This document shows positions 17,324-24,634 of a stretch of 64,000 bases of DNA, one piece after another. Below the pieces are notes generated by a model. The model saw only the letters and a program-made list of their open reading frames with translations. It did no database searches and was not told the DNA's origin. Position 1 is the first letter of the stretch, and every line of letters begins with the position of its first letter. The DNA lies in NCBI RefSeq assembly GCF_041321155.1, contig NZ_JBGGWB010000002.1, positions 124,001 through 188,000 of the forward strand. Reading direction: 5' to 3'. A program made the position numbers and the translations under genes. The DNA comes from Sphingomonas sp. IW22. Its GTDB lineage: Bacteria > Pseudomonadota > Alphaproteobacteria > Sphingomonadales > Sphingomonadaceae.

Positions 17324-18514
17324 TCAGAACCAGGCGCGGATACCTGCGACGACGCTGACCCCCCCTGTGCCTTCGCCCGCCGCGCGGCTGTAGCGCGCGG
17401 TGTCGCCGAACCTGCGTTCCCAGGAAACGCCCACATAGGGCGCGAACTCCCGCTTGATCTCGTAACGCAGGCGCAGTCCCGCTTCGGCGTCGGTCAGGCC
17501 GGAACCGAGCCCGCTGGACGGTACGTCCTGTGCGGACAGGTTCAATTCGACCCGCGGCTGCAGCACAAAACGCTGCGTGATGCGCTGATCGTAATAGCCT
17601 TCGAGGCGTCCGAAAACGTCGCCCTTGTCCGATAAGAACAGCGCGCCCTCGACATCGAACCAGTATGGCGCGAGGCCCTCGAAGCCAAGCTGGGCATAGG
17701 TGCGGTCGGGGCCGGCCGCGAAGTCCTGGCGGATACCAGCCTGCAAGTTGAAGTAGGGCCCGATGGCGCGACTGTAGAGCGCCTGCACCTCGCCTTGCGT
17801 ATCCTCGCGGGACGTGCCCTCCCCCTCGCTTTTGATGGTTAGCCGGTTGATGTCGCCGCCATACCAGAACTCTCCGTCCCACCGGTAGCCGTCACGCCCG
17901 TTTTGGTACTGCACCTCGGCGAGGTTCAGCATGAGTTGAGAGTACGACATGCCGCCGTGCTCCCTGCGCAGCGCGGTGCGAGCGGAAGCCATCGCCGCGC
18001 GGCCCCAGACCCGGTCGGCGTAATTCGCCTCAGGCGCCGCTGGCGCGGGGGCGTTTCCGGCAGGCAATGCTGTGCCCCCCGTGCCCATCGGGGGCAAGTC
18101 GCCGGTCGCCGGGGACGCGTTCGTGCAATGGCCCATGGCGGCATGCTCGGGCGGGCAATCCGGATCGCTGGCGACTGGAGCTGCTATGGATGACGCCGTC
18201 GGCGGAGGCACGGCCGACTGTGCGGCAGGGGACGAGGTCGTTGGCACGCAGTGCCCCATTGCCGCATGTTCGGGTGGACACGGCGGGTCAGGGGGGGGCG
18301 CCGCCGGTGCCGACGGCGAGCTTGGCGCGAGTGCCGGACGTGTCGGGATCTCGGCCGCCGGTGTCGGATTGGCTTCAGATCTGGGTCTGGCTGCCTTCGG
18401 CCTGGCAGCCTGCGGCTCGGCGGTGGCAGGCATCTTGCAGTGGCCCATCGCCGCGTGCTCCGGCGCGCACTGGGTTGCCGACGCGAGAAGGATGGCGCTG
18501 AGGGCGAGGCTCAT
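17324..18514 (-). CDS. copB: Copper resistance protein CopB (outer membrane), with three cysteine-framed motifs
   Basis: A 396-residue protein in two parts. The C-terminal half (about residue 175 on) is the CopB/PcoB outer-membrane barrel, with MSYSQLMLNLAEVQYQ and a terminal aromatic (AWF). The N-terminal 170 residues are a Pro/Ala-rich linker carrying three copies of C(A/P)PEHAAMGHC at residues 16-26, 79-89 and 120-130, each with Cys, His and Met able to bind copper. The same motif occurs in CopA. The start ATG overlaps the copA stop (ATGA) and follows GGGAGA. CopB is thought to bind or sequester copper at the outer membrane. Confidence 0.88.
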   Translation of the reverse strand: MSLALSAILLASATQCAPEHAAMGHCKMPATAEPQAARPKAARPRSEANPTPAAEIPTRPALAPSSPSAPAAPPPDPPCPPEHAAMGHCVPTTSSPAAQSAVPPPTASSIAAPVASDPDCPPEHAAMGHCTNASPATGDLPPMGTGGTALPAGNAPAPAAPEANYADRVWGRAAMASARTALRREHGGMSYSQLMLNLAEVQYQNGRDGYRWDGEFWYGGDINRLTIKSEGEGTSREDTQGEVQALYSRAIGPYFNLQAGIRQDFAAGPDRTYAQLGFEGLAPYWFDVEGALFLSDKGDVFGRLEGYYDQRITQRFVLQPRVELNLSAQDVPSSGLGSGLTDAEAGLRLRYEIKREFAPYVGVSWERRFGDTARYSRAAGEGTGGVSVVAGIRAWF

Positions 18515-20364
18515 TTCGTATCTCCCTCGCGCGGACGGACCGACACGACCTGCATCATGCCCGCGTGCATGTGGTAGAGCATGTGGCAGTGGAACGCCCA
18601 GTCGCCGACCGCATCGGTGGTCACGTCGAATGTCGCTGTCCCGCCGGGCTGGACCTGAATCGTGTGCTTGCGCGGGGCATATTCGCCATGGCCCGTGACA
18701 AGCTCGAAGAAGTGGCCGTGCAGGTGGATGGGGTGGCCCATCATCGTGTCGTTGACCAGCGTGATACGCACGCGTTCGTCCTTGAGGAACGGGATCGGCT
18801 TCTTCACCTCGCTCAGCTTCTCGCCGTCGAACGCCCACATGTAGCGTTCCATGTTGCCCGTGAGGTGGATGCGCATCGACCGGTCGGGCGCGCGGACGTC
18901 GGGGTTGCGGTCCACCGCCATCAGATCGGTATAGACCAGCACCTTGTGGCCGACGTCTTCCAGTCCCTGGCCGGGCTCGCCCATGCGATCGACCGGCATC
19001 GGCGAGATGGTCTGCACGGTTGGCGTCTTCTTGACCTCCGGCGCGACCGAGAAGTCGCGCATGGAGTGGTCCATGCCGCCCGACCCGTGGTCCATGCCCG
19101 CCTGCTGACCGGTGCCGCCGGCCGCTGGCTTGCAATGGCCCATCGCGGCGTGTTCCGGCGGGCATGCCTGCGCGGCGGGTGCCGGGTTGGCGTGGCCCAT
19201 TGCGGCATGGTCCATGCCCGTCATCGCGTCACCCGACCCGTGGTCCATGCCGCCCATGCCCATGTCCTTCATGTCGGCCAGTGGGCGGCGGCGCAGCGCC
19301 GGGACGGCTGCGGCCATGCCCTCACGCGGGGCGAGCGTCGCACGCGCCATACCGGATCGGTCCACGCTCTCCCCGACGATCGTGTAGGCACGCTCGTCGC
19401 TGGGCTGCACGATCACGTCGTAGGTCTCGGCGACCGCGATCTGCATCTCGTCGACGGCGACCGGCCGCACCGGGAGGCCGTCTGCCTGGACGACGGTCAT
19501 CCTGAGGCCGGGGATGCGGAAGTTGAAGGTCGTCATCGCCGAGGCGTTGATGATCCGCAGCCGCACATGTTCGCCCGGTCGGAACAGGCCCGTCCAGTTG
19601 TCGCGAGGGCCGTGGCCGTTGACGAGATAGGTGTAGGTGCTGCCGGTCACGTCCGCGACATCGGTGGGATCCATTCGCATGGCGCCCCATTCCAACCGCT
19701 CCTTGGTCGACTGATCCTTGCCTGCCAACAGCCCGGCGAGCGTCTGCTTCTGAAAGTTGAAATAGCCACCCTGCTGCTTGAGCTTCTTGAAGATGATGTG
19801 CGGGTGCATCTGGCTGTGGTCGGACAGCACGATCACGTGCTCGCGGTCCGACCGGACCGGATCGTCGCCTTCGGGATCGATGACAATCGGGCCGTAGTGG
19901 CCCAGTTGCTCCTGCAGGCCCGAATGGCTGTGATACCAATAGGTGCCCGACTGCACGACCGGGAATTCGTAGGTGAACGTCGAACGCGGCTTGATGCCGG
20001 GGAAGCTGACGCCGGGCACACCGTCCATGTGGAAAGGCAGGATCAGGCCATGCCAGTGAATCGAGCTGTCCTCGTCGAGCGCGTTCTCGACGTGCAGGCG
20101 GACGTTCTGGCCCTCGCGCAGGCGGATGAGCGGCGCCGGAACGGTGCCGTTGATGCCAATGGCGTGGCTCTCGCGCCCGTCGATCGTCATCATCTGATGC
20201 GCGATGCGCAGAGTGATGTCCTCGCCCGAGACGGTGGGCAGCGGCTTCACGATGCCCGCAGACACGGACTGCGCCCAGGACGGCATCCAAGCGGACAAGG
20301 CCAGCCCGCTGCTCGCGAGCGTAGCGCCGCGCAGCAGGCTTCGGCGGTCGATGGTTGCGTTCAT
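18511..20364 (-). CDS. copA: Multicopper oxidase CopA (copper resistance)
   Basis: A 617-residue periplasmic multicopper oxidase, Tat-exported (DRRSLLRGATLASSG at the start). It oxidises Cu(I) and binds copper. Copper-site motifs are HWHG (103-106), WYHSHSG (143-149), HPIHLHGHFFEL (544-555) and the type 1 site HCHMLYHMHAGMM (592-604). Residues about 364-435 are a Met/His/Gly-rich insert with MGMGGMDHGSGDA, DHAAMGHA, a CPPEHAAMGHC copy (401-411) and MDHGSGGMDHSM. It is followed by copB with a four-base overlap and preceded, after 81 bases, by an ECF sigma gene on the same strand. Confidence 0.95.
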   Translation of the reverse strand: MNATIDRRSLLRGATLASSGLALSAWMPSWAQSVSAGIVKPLPTVSGEDITLRIAHQMMTIDGRESHAIGINGTVPAPLIRLREGQNVRLHVENALDEDSSIHWHGLILPFHMDGVPGVSFPGIKPRSTFTYEFPVVQSGTYWYHSHSGLQEQLGHYGPIVIDPEGDDPVRSDREHVIVLSDHSQMHPHIIFKKLKQQGGYFNFQKQTLAGLLAGKDQSTKERLEWGAMRMDPTDVADVTGSTYTYLVNGHGPRDNWTGLFRPGEHVRLRIINASAMTTFNFRIPGLRMTVVQADGLPVRPVAVDEMQIAVAETYDVIVQPSDERAYTIVGESVDRSGMARATLAPREGMAAAVPALRRRPLADMKDMGMGGMDHGSGDAMTGMDHAAMGHANPAPAAQACPPEHAAMGHCKPAAGGTGQQAGMDHGSGGMDHSMRDFSVAPEVKKTPTVQTISPMPVDRMGEPGQGLEDVGHKVLVYTDLMAVDRNPDVRAPDRSMRIHLTGNMERYMWAFDGEKLSEVKKPIPFLKDERVRITLVNDTMMGHPIHLHGHFFELVTGHGEYAPRKHTIQVQPGGTATFDVTTDAVGDWAFHCHMLYHMHAGMMQVVSVRPREGDTK

Positions 20365-20385
20365 CAGGGCTTTCGTCTCTCGGTT

Positions 20386-20447
20386 AGGCGGACAATGTCT
20401 GTCCTTGATACGCGTCGCGGAGCGGCGCCCCTCGGCGATGTCCGCCT
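20386..20447 (-). promoter_or_regulatory. Possible RNA switch or attenuator in the copA leader
   Basis: In the transcript sense, AGGCGGACA (from 20447) can pair with TGTCCGCCT (ending 20386) as a 9-bp stem around 44 bases. The same 3' arm can instead form a local GGACA-GACAT-TGTCC hairpin (20404-20390). The two folds exclude each other. The region fills the gap between the sigma gene stop and copA. A regulatory role is inferred from geometry alone. Confidence 0.35.
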
Positions 20448-21012
20448 AGCGGCAGAGCAGTTGCGTCAGGCGAGCACGGGCGCGTCGAATGCGCGTTTCG
20501 ACGGCCTTTTCGCTGATCGCGAGGATCTCGCCTGCCTCGGCTTGGCTCAACCCGTCCACCGCGCAGAGCACGAGGGGTTCGCGCTGCGATGCCGGTAGCT
20601 GCGCCACGGCGCGGGCGAGGCGGTCGAGCTCGGCGCGGTCCGACGCCTGCACGTCCTGCAGGGGCTGGCTGTCGGCGTGCAGCTCGGCGATCTCCTCGAC
20701 CGGCGTCGACAGGCCGAACATGCGCCGAACGGCGCGCCGACGTGCCCAGTCCCGCGATTTGTTGAGTGCGATCCGCGCGAGCCACGCCGACATGGGGCGG
20801 GTCGGGTCGAAGCGGCGGAGGGCGCCATGGGCGGACACGAACGTCTCCTGCACAAGGTCGAGCGCCTCGTCCGGGTCGGCGACGTTGGCGAGGATGAGGC
20901 GATAGACGCGCTGGCGGTGCCTCCGCATGATCTCGGCGAACGCGTCGTCGTCACCGGCAGCCGACCGGCTGGCTAGGTCGCCATCGGCGAGTGCCGCTAG
21001 GTCCGGCCTCAC
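20446..21012 (-). CDS. ECF RNA polymerase sigma factor (CnrH-like position)
   Basis: A 188-residue sigma factor with region 2 (FAEIMRRHRQRVYRLILANVAD then EALDLVQETFVSAHGAL) and region 4 (LPASQREPLVLCAVDGLSQAEAGEIL, then KAVETRIRRARARL). GTG at 21012 overlaps the stop of the preceding gene (GTGA), so it is coupled. With the two upstream genes it forms a membrane anti-sigma/periplasmic sensor/sigma cassette like cnrYXH. It should direct copper-inducible transcription of its own operon and copAB; that target is inferred from the tight arrangement. Confidence 0.88.
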   Translation of the reverse strand: MRPDLAALADGDLASRSAAGDDDAFAEIMRRHRQRVYRLILANVADPDEALDLVQETFVSAHGALRRFDPTRPMSAWLARIALNKSRDWARRRAVRRMFGLSTPVEEIAELHADSQPLQDVQASDRAELDRLARAVAQLPASQREPLVLCAVDGLSQAEAGEILAISEKAVETRIRRARARLTQLLCR

Positions 21013-21437
21013 CGGGCGGTAGTCAGCGACTTCGTGACCGCACGGTCGAATGCCGCCCTTTGGTCGGGACGCAGCAGCTGACGCATCGCGAACACGTGTG
21101 CGAGCGTGGCCTTCTGCAACTCGCCCATCGCGCGGTGCGATGCGTCCACCGCCGCCGCCACCTTTGGTCCGTTCGCGTGCTCGGCCTCGATAGCCGCCGC
21201 GAGCCGAGCGTTGTCCGCACGCAGCTCGGCTTCGAGCGACTTGCGCCTTTCCGCAAAGTCGCGTTCCAGCTGCTGGAGCCTGGCTTCCTGGTTGGCGTCG
21301 AGCTTCAGGTCGTGGTGCAGCAGGGCATGCAATTCCGATGGCTGGGAATGCCGCGCCGGGATGATGACGCGGCCAACGAACACGCCGGCGAGGAAGGCGA
21401 CGACCGCGACCAGTGCGGTCCAGCGTCCCCGCGTCAT
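21009..21437 (-). CDS. Periplasmic metal-sensor protein (CnrX/metal_resist-like)
   Basis: A 142-residue membrane-anchored periplasmic protein. An N-terminal segment (TALVAVVAFLAGVFVGRVII) is followed by a long alpha-helical hairpin with HALLHHDLKLDANQEARLQQLE and HRAMGELQKATLAHVFAMRQLLRPDQRAAFDR. This fits the heavy-metal resistance (Spy/CpxP/CnrX) fold, and the LHHDL and HRAMG positions resemble metal ligands. It probably senses periplasmic copper and controls the anti-sigma partner. It overlaps its neighbours on both sides (ATGA and GTGA). Confidence 0.75.
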   Translation of the reverse strand: MTRGRWTALVAVVAFLAGVFVGRVIIPARHSQPSELHALLHHDLKLDANQEARLQQLERDFAERRKSLEAELRADNARLAAAIEAEHANGPKVAAAVDASHRAMGELQKATLAHVFAMRQLLRPDQRAAFDRAVTKSLTTAR

Positions 21438-21709
21438 CGATCGGCGAGCAACAGCGTCGACGGGGCAAGCGCCCCCGCCGCGCCGAAGGCGTCGATCGGG
21501 GCTGCGCTTGCGGGCGACGCCGCAGAACCGGCGGTCATCGTTCCCAGGACGATCGCGCCAACGGCGGCGAGCGCGGCGGCGCTGATGCCGGTCCGCGTGC
21601 TCGTGCGGTTGGCTCGTACCCGGTTGAACACCGCCGCGTCGATCGCGCCCAATCCGGGATGATCGTCATCGGTGACTCGCCGGAGAGCGGCATCGAAATC
21701 GAAGTCCAT
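21434..21709 (-). CDS. Small single-pass membrane protein, probable anti-sigma factor (CnrY-like position)
   Basis: A 91-residue protein with an N-terminal cytosolic part of about 40 residues (MDFDFDAALRRVTDDDHPGLGAIDAAVFNRVRA), one membrane segment (ISAAALAAVGAIVLGTMTAG) and a short periplasmic tail. Size and topology match CnrY-type anti-sigma factors, but sequence identity to them cannot be claimed. ATG at 21709 is preceded by GGAG; an upstream ATG at 21721 is less well placed. It is first in the operon, and its stop overlaps the next start (ATGA). Confidence 0.6.
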   Translation of the reverse strand: MDFDFDAALRRVTDDDHPGLGAIDAAVFNRVRANRTSTRTGISAAALAAVGAIVLGTMTAGSAASPASAAPIDAFGAAGALAPSTLLLADR

Positions 21710-21856
21710 GTGGTTCTCCATTCCGTCTAATACGGGTCAGTCGCTAGCAGCCCTCGCGGAAGCGCGCAGTCAGGAAGTGCGAGGCCGTCTGCGAGGGGCT
21801 AAGCGGCGCCGCGCGTATGCCTCTATGATCCCGCTAGTTTCACGATGGAGTTGATG
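21710..21856. promoter_or_regulatory. Divergent promoter region between the sigma cassette and copCD
   Basis: These 147 bases separate the two divergent copper transcripts. A TATGAT (21824-21829) could be a -10 for copC, but no matching -35 is seen. No recognisable ECF promoter could be assigned with confidence on the other strand. Confidence 0.35.
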
Positions 21857-22231
21857 ATGCGTTTCAAAGCTGTAGCCGCCGCTGCCGCGCTTCTGGCGAT
21901 CGCTGCACCTGCCATGGCTCATCCCAAGCTGGTTTCGGCGAACCCTGCGCCTAACGCGACGGTCGCGCCGACGGCGCGGGTCCAAGTGACGTTCACCGAA
22001 GCGCTGATGCCGAAGCTCTCGGGCGCGGACATCGTAATGACGGGCATGCCCGGAATGGACTCGCACCCGCCGATGAAGATGCCGGCCAGGGTCGATGTCA
22101 GTCCTGACCGCAAGACGATGATCCTCACGCTGGCGAAGCCGCTGCCCAAGGGTAGCTACCGCCTCGACTGGCATGGGGTGTCGGCCGATACGCACCGGGT
22201 GAAGGGCAGCTACGCGTTCAAGGTCGCCTGA
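21857..22231 (+). CDS. copC: Periplasmic copper-binding protein CopC
   Basis: A 124-residue periplasmic protein. The signal peptide ends AAPAMA|H, so the mature protein starts with His, the N-terminal copper ligand of CopC proteins. The beta-sandwich is recognisable from PAPNATVAPTARVQVTFTEALMPKLSG and YRLDWHGVSADTHRVKGSYAF, whose Asp/His residues complete the Cu(II) site. A Met-rich loop (MTGMPGMDSHPPMKM) may be the Cu(I) site. ATG at 21857 lies six bases after GGAG; two in-frame ATGs just upstream are worse placed. copD follows after two bases. Confidence 0.92.
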   Translation: MRFKAVAAAAALLAIAAPAMAHPKLVSANPAPNATVAPTARVQVTFTEALMPKLSGADIVMTGMPGMDSHPPMKMPARVDVSPDRKTMILTLAKPLPKGSYRLDWHGVSADTHRVKGSYAFKVA

Positions 22232-22233
22232 CA

Positions 22234-23160
22234 GTGGATTGGGCGGGCGTTGCCGTCCGGTTTGCACTTTATCTCGACCTGATGCTCGCCTGCGGCCTGG
22301 CGACCTTTCCGCTCATTTCACCGGATGGAGCGGCGAGGACCATGCCGCTACGCGCGCTGCTCCTCGCCGGTGGGTGGCTCGGCCTGATCCTTTCGGTTGG
22401 CAGCCTGCTCGTCGTGACAGCGGCGATGGCCGGGACGACGCTGGCGCAGGTCGATCGTCAAACGCTGACGATGATCATTGGCGAAACGCCTTATGGCGCG
22501 GCCTGGATCGTCCGAATGGTCGCGCTCGTTCTGGCGATGGGGGCTGTATCAGCCGTTCGCTCGCAAGGGCGCGCTCCTGCGCCCATCGCGGCATCGGCAG
22601 CCGCATTCGCTGTCGCCGTCGCAACGCTGGCCTGGGGAGGGCACGGTGCAATGAGCGAGGGGGCCGCGGGATCGCTGCACCTGACCGCGGACATACTTCA
22701 CCTGCTCGCGGCAGCGGTCTGGATAGGATCGCTCCTCGGCCTGCTCCTGCTTGTTACAAGGCCGAGTTCGAGGGTCGATGCGGGGCATCTCGATCTTTCC
22801 TGGCGCGCGCTTCACGGCTTCTCGCGCACGGGAACGGCCGCAGTGGCCGTCATTGTGGTCACCGGGCTGGTGAACGGCTGGCTGATCATCGGGCCAGACG
22901 GCGCGGCCGGTCTTTCAACGACGCGCTACGGACAACTGCTGCTTGCCAAGCTGGGCGCGTTCGCTGCGATGGTGGCGCTGGCATCGCTCAATCGGTTTCG
23001 GCTGACGCCTGCCCTGCATGCGGTCGCCGCGTCAGGCGGGACGCCGCGGGAACTGGCGGCGTTGCGTATCAGCCTGGCGATCGAAGCGGCGCTTGGAGCC
23101 TTGATCCTCGCCTTGGTCGCATGGCTTGGCACGCTGGAGCCGGGAGCGCCGCCCGGCTGA
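22234..23160 (+). CDS. copD: Copper resistance membrane protein CopD
   Basis: A 308-residue inner-membrane protein with about eight hydrophobic segments, of the CopD/PcoD family. Motifs include ADILHLLAAAVWIGSLLGL with its conserved His and Trp, and HGFSRTGTAAVAVIVVTGLVNGW, typical of the family. It works with CopC, probably moving copper across the inner membrane. GTG at 22234 directly follows the copC stop, so the two genes are coupled. The divergent sigma-copAB transcript completes the set. Confidence 0.88.
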   Translation: MDWAGVAVRFALYLDLMLACGLATFPLISPDGAARTMPLRALLLAGGWLGLILSVGSLLVVTAAMAGTTLAQVDRQTLTMIIGETPYGAAWIVRMVALVLAMGAVSAVRSQGRAPAPIAASAAAFAVAVATLAWGGHGAMSEGAAGSLHLTADILHLLAAAVWIGSLLGLLLLVTRPSSRVDAGHLDLSWRALHGFSRTGTAAVAVIVVTGLVNGWLIIGPDGAAGLSTTRYGQLLLAKLGAFAAMVALASLNRFRLTPALHAVAASGGTPRELAALRISLAIEAALGALILALVAWLGTLEPGAPPG

Positions 23161-23166
23161 CGGTAC

Positions 23167-23189
23167 GGGCAGCCTGACGACGGCTGCCC
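23167..23189. terminator. Hairpin between copD and the glutaredoxin-MauE gene
   Basis: GGGCAGCC-TGACGAC-GGCTGCCC: an 8-bp perfect stem just after the copD stop, between two convergent genes. No U-tract. Confidence 0.5.
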
Positions 23190-23197
23190 AGGCGCTC

Positions 23198-23947
23198 TCA
23201 CATTCCGCCCATACCGATCAGCATCCAGACGCCCATTGCGATCATGCCGAGATTTTCCGTGAGCGACACGAAGCCGAGCGGCACGTTGGACGAGCCGCCG
23301 ACGCACGCGCATTTGAGCTCGCGTCTGTCGACGTAGACGGCCTTGAAAACCGACACCGCGCCGACAGTTCCGATGAAAAGCGCAATCGGGATCGACAGCC
23401 AGTTCAGCACGCCGGCCACCATAAGGACGCCTGCAAGTCCCTCGGCGAAGGGATAGATGTAGCCGTAGCGGGTCCAGCGCTTGGCGAGAAGGTCGTAGTT
23501 CAGGAACATGGTCGAGAACTTCTCGACGTCCTGCAGCTTGAGCAGCGCAAGGACAGCCATGCTGAAGCCGCCGAACCACTGCAGCGCGTGCGCCGTGAAG
23601 GGGGAGCCGAACGCGGCCTGGCTGGTAGAGAGGGCAAGCAGCGCGGTCATCGCAAAGAGCGCGATCACGGGGCGATAGCTGGTGGCGCCTGGCACGGGAA
23701 CGCGCATACCAAAGTGTCGGCGCAGATCATCATAGCCGCCGATCCGTTCACCGTCGATGAACACCTGAGGAGTGGTTTTCACATCGTGCTTGGCCTTGAA
23801 TGCGTCGGTTTCGCCGCGCGTGCGGAGGTGATGGTCCTCGACCTCAAAGCCCTTCCGCCTGAGCAGATCGAGCGCCTTGAGGCCATATGGGCAGGTATGC
23901 TCGGGCATGACCATGCGATGCAGGACAGCGGTGGGACGGACAGACAC
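23198..23947 (-). CDS. Glutaredoxin-MauE/DoxX fusion membrane protein
   Basis: A 249-residue fusion. Residues 1-80 are a glutaredoxin domain with the active site CPYG (MPEHTCPYGLKALDLL) and the cis-Pro signature TTPQVFIDGERIGGYDDL. From about residue 95 there are about four membrane segments of MauE/DoxX type, ending with two more cysteines in ELKCACVGG. This suggests electron or disulfide exchange across the membrane. GTG at 23947 follows GAGGAG; the longer frame upstream overlaps the promoter. Transcription probably starts from the MerR-type promoter at 23988-24018, so it should be induced by a soft metal. Confidence 0.82.
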   Translation of the reverse strand: MSVRPTAVLHRMVMPEHTCPYGLKALDLLRRKGFEVEDHHLRTRGETDAFKAKHDVKTTPQVFIDGERIGGYDDLRRHFGMRVPVPGATSYRPVIALFAMTALLALSTSQAAFGSPFTAHALQWFGGFSMAVLALLKLQDVEKFSTMFLNYDLLAKRWTRYGYIYPFAEGLAGVLMVAGVLNWLSIPIALFIGTVGAVSVFKAVYVDRRELKCACVGGSSNVPLGFVSLTENLGMIAMGVWMLIGMGGM

Positions 23948-23987
23948 TAGGTGCGCTCCTCGTTTGCGGTACAACGACACCCGGCCC

Positions 23988-24018
23988 ATATAGGGTCCGT
24001 ACTATAGTCCGGAGTCAA
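23988..24018 (-). promoter_or_regulatory. MerR-type promoter/operator for the glutaredoxin-MauE gene
   Basis: On the minus strand, TTGACT is separated from CTATAT by exactly 19 bases. The spacer holds a dyad (CCGGACTATAGTACGG) as in mer and cue promoters. The overlong spacer is the hallmark of promoters activated by MerR-type twisting. The regulator gene starts seven bases from the -35 on the opposite strand. Confidence 0.8.
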
Positions 24019-24024
24019 GCGCTG

Positions 24025-24414
24025 ATGTCAGGAGTCACGATCGCAAGGTTGGCGGACGCAGGTGGGGTCGGCGTGGAGACTGTCCGTTACTATCAGCGCC
24101 GCGGCCTGCTTGGCGAACCCGAGCGGCCGGGTCGGGGCGTGCGCCGCTATGACGATGAGGACGTCCGTCGGCTGCGCTTCATCCGTTCCGCGCAGCGCGC
24201 TGGGTTCACCTTAGAGGAAATAGGCGAGCTGCTCGCCCTTCACGCCATCGATGATCGGAACCGCGCGCGAGAATTAGCGAGGAGCAGGATCGCCACACTC
24301 GATGCGAAGATCGAAGAGATGAGGGCCGCGCGATCAGCGCTGGCAAGGCTGGCAGACGATTGCGGGAGCGGTTCAGACGGCCCATGTCCAATCATTACCG
24401 CCTTCGAAAGCTGA
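24025..24414 (+). CDS. MerR-family metal-responsive regulator (CueR-like loop)
   Basis: A 129-residue regulator with the winged helix at residues 4-45 (IARLADAGGVGVETVRYYQRRGLL), the dimerising coil at about 80-112 and the metal loop C113-x7-C121 followed by PII. Two cysteines seven residues apart is the spacing of CueR/GolS loops for Cu+/Ag+/Au+. The MerR mercury Cys82 is absent, and by alignment the CueR Ser77 position is Arg80, which is unusual. It is divergent from the glutaredoxin-MauE gene and probably regulates it and itself from the shared 77-base region. Confidence 0.85.
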   Translation: MSGVTIARLADAGGVGVETVRYYQRRGLLGEPERPGRGVRRYDDEDVRRLRFIRSAQRAGFTLEEIGELLALHAIDDRNRARELARSRIATLDAKIEEMRAARSALARLADDCGSGSDGPCPIITAFES

Positions 24415-24634
24415 TAAACGGCAGCGGATATGCGCCAAGGCCACTGCGATGGCGCAAGGTTCAGCGGCAGCGCCTACAGCCCAATCTTCCGTCATTTCCA
24501 ACTACGCAGACGGCAGCTTATCGCGAGTACGCCTCAAAGCGGATTAGCGGACGCGTTACCAACTAACCTGAACGAAGGGCACAAGCTGCCGTCAACCATG
24601 GCACGGACTTGCGCGCTGCTTCCGGGTTCAGGCT

